Below, in pieces: positions 55,481 to 64,000 of a DNA stretch of 64,000 bases. A program made the position numbers and the translations under genes. Every line of letters begins with the position of its first letter. Positions within the stretch are counted from its first letter, which is position 1. The stretch comes from Protopterus annectens (taxonomy: Eukaryota > Chordata > Ceratodontiformes > Protopteridae): assembly GCF_019279795.1 (NCBI RefSeq), contig NC_056749.1, positions 580,128,006 to 580,192,005 on the forward strand, written 5' to 3'. The notes under the pieces are model-generated. The model worked only from the letters and a program-made list of their open reading frames with translations. It had not been told where the DNA came from and searched no databases.

Positions 55481-56160
55481 CTCTAGTGCCATGATTCCTT
55501 AGCCTAGCTTCTGTAAGTGCACTGTTATCTGTTTCCTGTAACCACAGTATAGACTGCTTTAATGAGGTCTGTTATTTATGGGCAGGCCTGCTGCATTCTG
55601 CATCCCCTTTCCACTGTGCTTAGGCTTTTTAATTATACAATACTAGTATAGTACCTGTCACAGGTGCTACAGATGCTTCCTCATCTTGTTTTCTACCCCT
55701 GTCTGTATTCAGGCCCACTGAATACCTACATGGTATCCATATTGTATCACAGCAACTCCAGGTTAAGGGCCCATAGTTCTGGAGCTGTAAATTAGGATAA
55801 GCCTTGACAATATAATAGGTAATATAGGGATACATTTAAAATCCTGAAGGACAAAAACAGAGATGGATGGAAGACTGATCACAGAAGGCTGAAATACAGA
55901 ACACTGAATGAATTTACTTTTGGCTTTTTAGACATACTAAACAGCCAGTAGCTTGTTGTGTAAGATTGCAGCACAGCAAGAACTGGGTTTTTGCACTTTC
56001 TCTGCTGAGATGTGATCTTGAAGTTAGTAAGTATCAGGATGTATGTGCCCCCTTGCATAGCACTTGTTTTTTGAGTCACTTGGGATTCTGATTTTTGATC
56101 ACATTCGGTCAATTTTTGTGATGTTGGTATTTTTGTCCTAAGGGATTTTGAATGAATTCT
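55480..56160. other. gene-less stretch, nothing recognised
   Basis: The minus frames 55629-55835 and 55879-56112 have no recognisable domain. Confidence 0.35.
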
Positions 56161-56161
56161 G

Positions 56162-56250
56162 TAATATAATATAATGTAATATGATATAATATAATATAAT
56201 ATACTATACTATAATATAATATAATACAATGTAATATAATATAATATGCA
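56162..56250 (+). repeat. (TATAA)n simple repeat
   Basis: Five-base TATAA units with scattered substitutions. Confidence 0.9.
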
Positions 56251-56929
56251 AGATGTAAAATCTGTTTAGTCTGTGTTGTCCCACAACAGTTGTTTCACTA
56301 GCATGCTCTTCAGACTTTATTTCATTAATTCCATCTAACTGTACCATTTCCTCTACATCTTTTTAACGTATTTCATCATGAACTATTTAATGGGAATACT
56401 TTACAGGGCTGAACTCCTATGATATGTAGGCAGTACAGGAACTGTCCATGTCTTCTCTAATTACCACTTTGCTGAACCTCAGACGTTCTTGAGAATTAAT
56501 TTAAAGTTACTGCTGTTTCTATTTAATTTACTAGATCCATGCAAACAATGTTTTAGTACATTTCATCATATCTCTGCTTACCAGTGCTCTATATTGGTAT
56601 GTTTGTCACTCTTCACACTTAGCCCATAAACAAGTACATTTCTAGAATTCCTCAAACTTTTCTGTGCTATACACACCTATGTGACCATCCATTTACTAAT
56701 ATCTCACGACCTGTGATATAATGAATACAATGTTTAGTATACAGGTCAAACTTAACCTGACCTTCTTGCACAGAGGCTGATAAAATCCACTGGATATACA
56801 CAAGCTACTAAACATCAAATCAGTTGTAAATATTCAGCATGTTATAGCACCTGTAAATATAATAAATTACAGAGTCATCAGAACAACTAATCTGTACATC
56901 AGCTTTTCATCATTAATACACCACTTAGC
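56251..56929. other. gene-less stretch before the minisatellite
   Basis: No coding domain or repeat edge recognised up to the first 46-bp unit. Confidence 0.35.
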
Positions 56930-59900
56930 CTGGCTAACTGGTATGTCAACATCTTATCAGTTATACAACACCAGAATGTCTAACTGGTATGTCAACATCT
57001 TATCAGTTATACAACACCGGAATGTCTAACTGGTATGTAAACATCTTATCAGTTATACAACACCAGTATGTCTAACTGGTATGTCAACATCTTATCAGTT
57101 ATACAACATCGGAATGTCTAACTAGTATGTCAACTTCTTATCAGTTATACAACACCGGAATGTCTAACAGGTATTTCAGCAACTTATCAGTTATACACCA
57201 GAAAGACTAACTGGTATGCCAACATCTTATCAGTTAAACAACACTGGAATGTCTAACTGCTGTATCAGCATATCATCAGTTATACAACACCAGAAGGTAC
57301 AACTGGTATGTCAACATTTTTATACAACATCGGAATGCCTAATTGTTATATCAACATCTTATCAGTTATACAACACCTGAATGTCTAACTGGTGTGTCAA
57401 CATCTTATCAGTTATACAACACCAGAATGTCTAACTGGTATGTCAACATCTTATCAGTTATACTACACCGGAATGTCTAACTGGTATGTCAACATCTTAT
57501 CATTTATACAACACTAGAATGTCTAACTGGTATTTCAGCAACTTATCAGTTATACACCAGCATATCTAACTGGTATGTCAACATCTTATCAGTTATACAA
57601 CACTGGAATGTCAAACTGGTATGTCAACATCTTATCAGTTATACAACACCGGAATGTCTAATTGGTATATCAACATCTTATCAGTTATACAACACCAGAA
57701 TGTCTAACTGGTATGTCAACATCTTATCAGTTATACAACACCAGAATGTCTAACTGGTATGTCAACATCTTATCAGTTATAAAACACCAAAATGTCTAAC
57801 TGGTATGTCAGCATCTTATCAGTTATAAAAAAACGGAATGTCTGACTGGTAATGCCAACATCTTATCAGTTATACAACACTAGAATGTCTAAATGGTATG
57901 TCAACATTTTATCAGTTATACAACACCAGAATGTCTAACTGGTATGTCAGCATCTTATCAGTTATACAACACCGGAATGTCTAACAGGTATTTCAGCAAC
58001 TTATCAGTTATACACCAGAAAGACTAACTGGTATGCCAACATCTTATCAGTTAAACAACACTGGAATGTCTAACTGCTGTATCAGCATATCATTAGTTAT
58101 ACAACACCAGAAGGTACAACTGGTATGTCAACATTTTTATACAACATCAGAATGCCTAATTGTTATATCAACATCTTATCAGTTATACAACACCTGAATG
58201 TCTAACTGGTGTGTCAACATCTTATCAGTTATATAACACTAGAATGGCTAACTGGTATGTCAACATCTTATCAGTTATACAACACCAGAATGTCTAACTG
58301 GTATGTCAACATCTTATCAGTTATACAACACTGGAATGTCAAACTGGTATGTCAACATCTTATCAGTTATACAACTTCAGAATGTCTAACTGGTATGCCA
58401 ACATCTTATCAGTTATAAAACACCAGAATGTCTAACTGGTATGTCAGCATCTTATCAGTTATACAAAACCGGAATGTCTGACTGGTATGCCAACATCTTA
58501 TCAGTTATACAACACTAGAATGGCTAACTGGTATGTCAACATCTTATCAGTTATACAACACCAGAATGTCTAGCTGGTATGTCAACATCTTATCAGTTAT
58601 ACTACACCGGAATGTCTAGCTGGTATGTCAACATCTTATCTGGTAATACAACACCAGAATGTCTAACTGGTATGTCAACATCTTATCAGTTATACTACAC
58701 CAGAATGTCTAGCTGGTATGTCAACATCTTATCAGGTAATACAACACCAGAATGTCTAACTGGTATTTCAGCAACTTATCAGTTATACACCAGCATATCT
58801 AACTGGTATGTCAACATCTTATCAGTTATACAACACTGGAATGTCAAACTGGTATGTCAACATCTTATCAGTTATAAAACACCAGAATGTCTAACTGGTA
58901 TGCCAGCATCTTATCAGTTATAAAAAAACGGAATTTCTCACTGGTATGTCAACATCTTATCAGTTATACAACACTAGAATGTCTAAATGGTATGTCAACA
59001 TTTTATCAGTTATACAACACCAGAATGTCTAACTGGTATGTCAACATCTTATCAGTTATAGAAAACCGGAATGTCTAACTGGTATGTCAACTTATCAGTT
59101 ATACAACATTAGAATGTCTAACTGGCATGTTAACATTTTATCAGTTATACAACACTGGAATGTCTAACTGGTATATCAACTTCTCATCAGTTATACAACA
59201 CTAGAATGTTTAACTGGTATGTCAATATCTTAGCAGTTATACAACACCAGAATGTATAACTGGTATGTCAACATCTTATCTGTTATACAATACCAGAAAG
59301 TCTAACTGGCATGTCAACTTCTTATCAGTTATACAACACTGGAATGTCTAACTGGTATGTCAACATCTTATCAGTTATACAACATTAGAATGTCTAACTG
59401 GCATGTTAACATTTTATCAGTTATACAACACTGGAATGTCTAACTGGTATATCAACATCTCATCAGTTATACAACACTAGAATGTTTAACTGGTATGTCA
59501 ATATCTTATCAGTTATACAACACCAGAATGTCTAACTGGTATATTACCATCTTATCAGTTACACAAAACTGGAATGTCTATCTCGTATGCCAACATCTTA
59601 TCAGTTATACAACACTAGAATGTCTAAGTGGTATGTCAACATTTTATCAGTTACACAACACCAAAAGGTCTAACTGGTATGTCAAAATCTTATCAGTTAT
59701 ACACCGGAATGTCTAACTGGTATGTCAACATGTTATCAGTTATACATGTGAGTGTCTAACTGATATGTCAACATCTTATCAGTTATACAACATCTGAATG
59801 TCTAACTGGTATGTCAACATCTTATCAGTTATACAACACCAGAACGCCTAACTAGTATGTCAACATCTTATCAGTTATACAACACCAGAATGTCTAACTG

Positions 59901-62900
59901 GTATGTCAACATCTTATCAGTTATACAACACCAGTATGTCTAACTGGTACATCAACATCTTATCAGTTATACAACACCAGAATGTCTAACTGGTATGTCA
60001 ACATCTTATCAGTTATACAACACCAGTATGTCTAATTGGTACATCAACATTTTATCCATTATACAATACCGGAAGGTCTAAGTGGTATGTCAACATCTTT
60101 TAAGTTATACAACACCAGAATGTCTAACTGGCATGTCAGCATCTTTTTAGTTATACAACACCAAAATGTCTAACTGGTATGTCAACATCTTATCAGTTAT
60201 ACAAAACTGGAATATATACCTGGTATGTCAACATCTTATCAGTTATACAACACCAGAATGTTTAACTGGTATGTCAACATCTTATCAGTTATACAACACC
60301 AGAATGTCTAACTGGTATGTCAGCATCTTATCAGTTATACAACACTGGAATGTTTAACTGGTATATCAACATTTTATCAGTTATACAAAACTGGAATGGC
60401 TAACTGGTATGTCAAAATCTTATCAGTTATACAGCACTAGAATGTCTAACTGGTATGTCAACATCTTAGCAGTTATACAACACCAGAATGTATAACTGGT
60501 ATGTCAACATCTTATCTGTTATACAATACCAGAAAGTCTAACTGGCATGTCAACTTCTTATCAGTTATACAATACCAGAAAGTCTAACTGGCATGTCAAC
60601 TTCTTATCAGTTATACAACACTGGAATTTCTAACTGGCATGTCAAAATCTTATCAGTTATACACTAGAATGTCTAACTGGTATGTCAACATCTTATAAGT
60701 TATACAACACCAGAATGTCTAACTGGTATATCAACATCTTATCAGTTATACAACACCAGAATGTCTAACTAATACATCAACATCTTATCTGTTATACAAC
60801 ACTAGAATGTCTAACTGGTATGTCAACATCTTATCAGTTATACAACATTAGAATGTGTAACTGGTATGTCAACATCTTATCAGTTATACAACACTGAAAT
60901 GTCTAACTGGTATGTCAGCATCTTATAAGGTAAACAACACTAGACTGTCTGAATTGAATGTCAACATCTTATCAGTTATACAACACTGGAATGTCTAATT
61001 GGTATGTCAACATCTTATCAGTTATACAACACTGGAATGTCTAACTGGTATGTCAACATCTTATCAGTTATACAACACCTAAATGTCTACCTGGTATATC
61101 AGCATCTTATCAGTTATACAACACCAGAATGTCTAACTGGTATGTCAACATATCTGTTATGCAATATCAGAAAATCTTAACTGGCATGTCAACTTCTTAT
61201 CTATTATACAACACCGGAATGTCTAACTGGCATGTCAACATCTTATCAATTATGCAACACAGGAATATTTAACAGGTATATCAACATCTTATCAGTTATA
61301 CAGCACCAGAATGTCTAACTGGTATGTCAACATCTTATCAGTTATACAGCACCAGAATGTCTAACTGATATGTCAACATCTTATCAGTTATACACTAAAA
61401 TGTCTAACCTGTATATCAACATCTTATCAGTTATACAACATGAGAATATCTAACTAGTACATCAACATCTTATCAGTTATACAACACTAGAATATCTCAC
61501 TGGTATATCAATATCTTATCAGTTATACTACACCAGAATGTCTAACTGGTATATCAACATCTTTTCAGTTATGCAAAACCGGAATGTCTATCTGGTATGC
61601 CAACATCTTATCAGTTATACAACACTAGAATGTCTAAGTGGTATGTCAACATTTTAGCAGTTATACAACACCAGAATGTCTAAATGGTATGTCAACATCT
61701 TATCAGTTATAGAAAACCAGAATGTCTAACTGGTATGTCAAAATCTTTTCAGTTATACACCGGAATGTCTGACTGGTATGTCAACATCTTATCAGTTATA
61801 CAACACCGGAATGTCTAACTGGTATATCAACATCTCATCAGTTATACAACACCACAATGTCTAACTAGTATATCAACATCTTTTCAGTTATACACTAGAA
61901 TGTCTAACTGGTATATCAATATCTTAGCAGTTATACAACACCAGAATGTCTAACTGGTATGTCAACATCTTATCAGTTATACAACACTGGAATGTCTAAC
62001 TGGTATGTCAGCATCTTATCAGTTATACAACACCAGAATGTCTAACTGGTATGTCAGCATATTATCAGTTATACAACACCAGAATGTCTAATTGGTATGT
62101 CAACTTTTTTCCATTATACGATACCGTAAGGTCTAACTGGTATGTCAACATCTTATAAGTTATACAACACCAGAATGTCTAACTGGCATGTCAGCATATT
62201 TTCAGTTATACAACACCAGAATGTCTAATTGGTATGTCAACATCTTATCAGTTATACAACACCAGAATGTCTAATTGGTATGTCAACATCTTATCAGGTA
62301 TACAAAACTGTAATATATACCTGGTATGTCAACATCTTATCAGTTATACAACACCAGAATGTCTAACTGGTATGTCAGCATCTTTTCAGTAATACAACCC
62401 CAGAATGTCTAACTGGTATATCAACATCTTATCAGTTATACAACACCAGAATGTCTAATTGGTATGTCAACATCTTATCAGGTATACAACATCAGAATGT
62501 CTAACTGGTATATCAACATCTTATCAGTTATACAACACCAGAATGTCTAATTGGTATATCAACATCTTATCAGTTATACAACACCGGAATGTCTAACTGG
62601 TATGTCAGCATCTTTTCAGTAATACAACCCCAAAATGTCTAATTGGTATGTCCACATCTTATCAGGTATACAACATCAGAATGTCTAACTGGTATATCAA
62701 CATCTTATCAGTTATACAACATTGGAATGTCTAACTAGTATGTCAACATCTTATCAATTATGCAACACAGGAATATTTAACTGGTATATCAACATCTTAT
62801 CAGTTATACAGCACCAGAATGTCTAACTGGTATGTCAACATCTTATCAGTTATACAACACCAGAATGTCTAACTGATATGTCAACATCTTATCAGTTATA

Positions 62901-63583
62901 CAACACTAGAATGGCTAACTGGTATGTGAACATCTTATCAGTTATACAACACCAGAATGTCTAACTGGTATGTCAACATCTTATCAGTTATACAACACCA
63001 GAATGTCTAACTGGTATGTCAACATCTTATCAGTTATACAACACCAGAATGTCTAACTGGTATGTCAACATCTTATCAGTTATAAACTAGAATGTCTAAC
63101 TGGTATGTCAACATCTTATCAGTTATACAACACCGGAATGTCTAACTGGTATACTAACATCTTATCAGTTATACAACACCAGAATGTCTAATTGGTATAT
63201 CAACATCTTATCAGTTATACAACAGCAGAATGTCTAACTAGTACGTCATCTTATCAGTTATACAGCACTAGAATGTCTAACTGGTATATCAACATCTTAT
63301 CGGTTTTACAACACCGGAATGTCTAACTGGTATGTCAAAATCTTATCGGTTATACAACACCGGAATGTCTAACTGGTATGTCAACATCTTGTCGGTTATA
63401 CAACAGTGGAATGTCTAACTTGTATGTCAACATATTTTCAATTATACAACACCAGAATGTCTTACTGGTATATCAACATCTTATTCGTTATACAACACCG
63501 GAATGTCTAACTGGTATATCAACATCTTATCAGTTATACAACACTAAAATGTCTAACTGGTATGTCAACATCTTATCAGTTAA
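56930..63583 (+). repeat. 46-bp minisatellite array, about 144 units
   Basis: The unit contains GTCTAACTGGTATGTCAACA, then TCTTATCAGTTATACAACAC, then CAGAAT. The period is exactly 46 bases over long stretches (for example GTTATACAAC at 62941 and 62987), with short deletions in some units. Each consensus unit holds the dyad TAACTG...CAGTTA. Blocks of units with the same rare variants recur (about 57161 and 57979; 57537 and 58759), showing larger duplications. Since 46 is not divisible by 3, open frames repeat every 46 residues and are artefacts. Confidence 0.97.
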
Positions 63584-63837
63584 ATATTCCATATCACATG
63601 CAACTGACTGCAATAATTATCTGCTTATCAGTAGTGTGAACTTTTAAGAAGGTACACTTATGCCGATTAGTGATGTTAATACTGTCCATTTAGCATTTTC
63701 TCCTTGGAAATATAAGGTACTGCATGTAGCTGAATTCATAATTCTGTAGGTCTACAGAGAAAACATTGCATGTTAACATATTCTTAAAATATACACATAT
63801 AAAGACTCTATTTATAAAATCCAAATTAACAGGCTTA

Positions 63838-63906
<69 letters not shown>

Positions 63907-64000
63907 CATACTGTGTTAAAAATCCAAACAATTAAGGGTGTACTAAACACAAATGTGTACTGAACTCTTAATGAGTATAAAAGATTCATCTCTAATGCTC
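63584..64000. other. right edge: unique DNA and a (TA)n run
   Basis: Unique-looking sequence, with a (TA)n microsatellite at about 63847-63902. No gene recognised. Confidence 0.5.

Noticed and set aside
56930..63583. CRISPR-like array
   Set aside because: There are no unique spacers: the whole 46-bp unit repeats with small changes, in a clearly vertebrate context.
58209..63647. Open frames of 63-114 residues with 46-residue periodicity in the minisatellite
   Set aside because: They follow from a 46-bp unit read in three frames. Start codons and stops are part of the repeat, and there is no coding signature.

Overview
The window looks like intergenic DNA from a large, repeat-rich vertebrate genome. 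I found no host exon, no functional tRNA or rRNA gene and no bacterial or viral operon. The element mix is CR1- and L2-clade LINEs, an L1/Tx1-type LINE, Penelope-like elements (PLEs), PIF/Harbinger DNA transposons, MITEs, tRNA-derived SINEs and long (CA)n and (TA)n runs. A lungfish, amphibian or cartilaginous fish would fit. The species cannot be fixed from sequence alone.

Layout. 1-5.3 kb: a SINE-like piece, an L2 3' end, a MITE, and a non-coding hammerhead-bearing element flanked by a 65-bp direct repeat. 5.3-10.8 kb: a nearly full-length but broken CR1 LINE (copy 1) with two ~680-bp tandem monomers in its 5' region, an ORF1 with an SGNH esterase domain, and an ORF2 with endonuclease and reverse transcriptase. 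12.2-15.3, 17.4-18.6 and 20.5-22.0 kb: three PLEs on the minus strand, each ending in a hammerhead motif. 22.1-42.6 kb: an L1-type element in the plus sense, apparently split by a PLE with inverted ends (23.5-25.7), a Harbinger-containing block (about 25.7-33.5), an L2 3' tail (35.3-35.5) and a long L2-type element (35.6-42.0). The L2-type element is itself split by a young CR1 (copy 2, 38.0-41.05). 45.0-52.0 kb: an older CR1-type LINE (copy 3), interrupted by an L2-like 3' half and by a 3.9-kb block that holds another PLE with inverted ends. 52-56.9 kb: an L2 3' end and simple repeats. 56.93-63.58 kb: a 46-bp minisatellite of about 144 units.

The strongest unusual signal is a dispersed set of about ten hammerhead-ribozyme motifs tied to PLE ends. 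The catalytic core (CTGANGA ... GAAA) stays fixed, while stems I and II change sequence from copy to copy but keep base pairing. In two elements, at 23.5-25.7 and 48.85-49.8 kb, the ribozyme lies in ~265-bp inverted terminal repeats. A sense ribozyme sits downstream of the coding remnant, an antisense one sits upstream, and 14-15-bp target-site duplications flank the element. Other points of interest are the tandem monomers upstream of CR1 copy 1, a 2A-like ribosome-skipping motif in the L2-type element, and the 46-bp array, whose every consensus unit holds the dyad TAACTG...CAGTTA.
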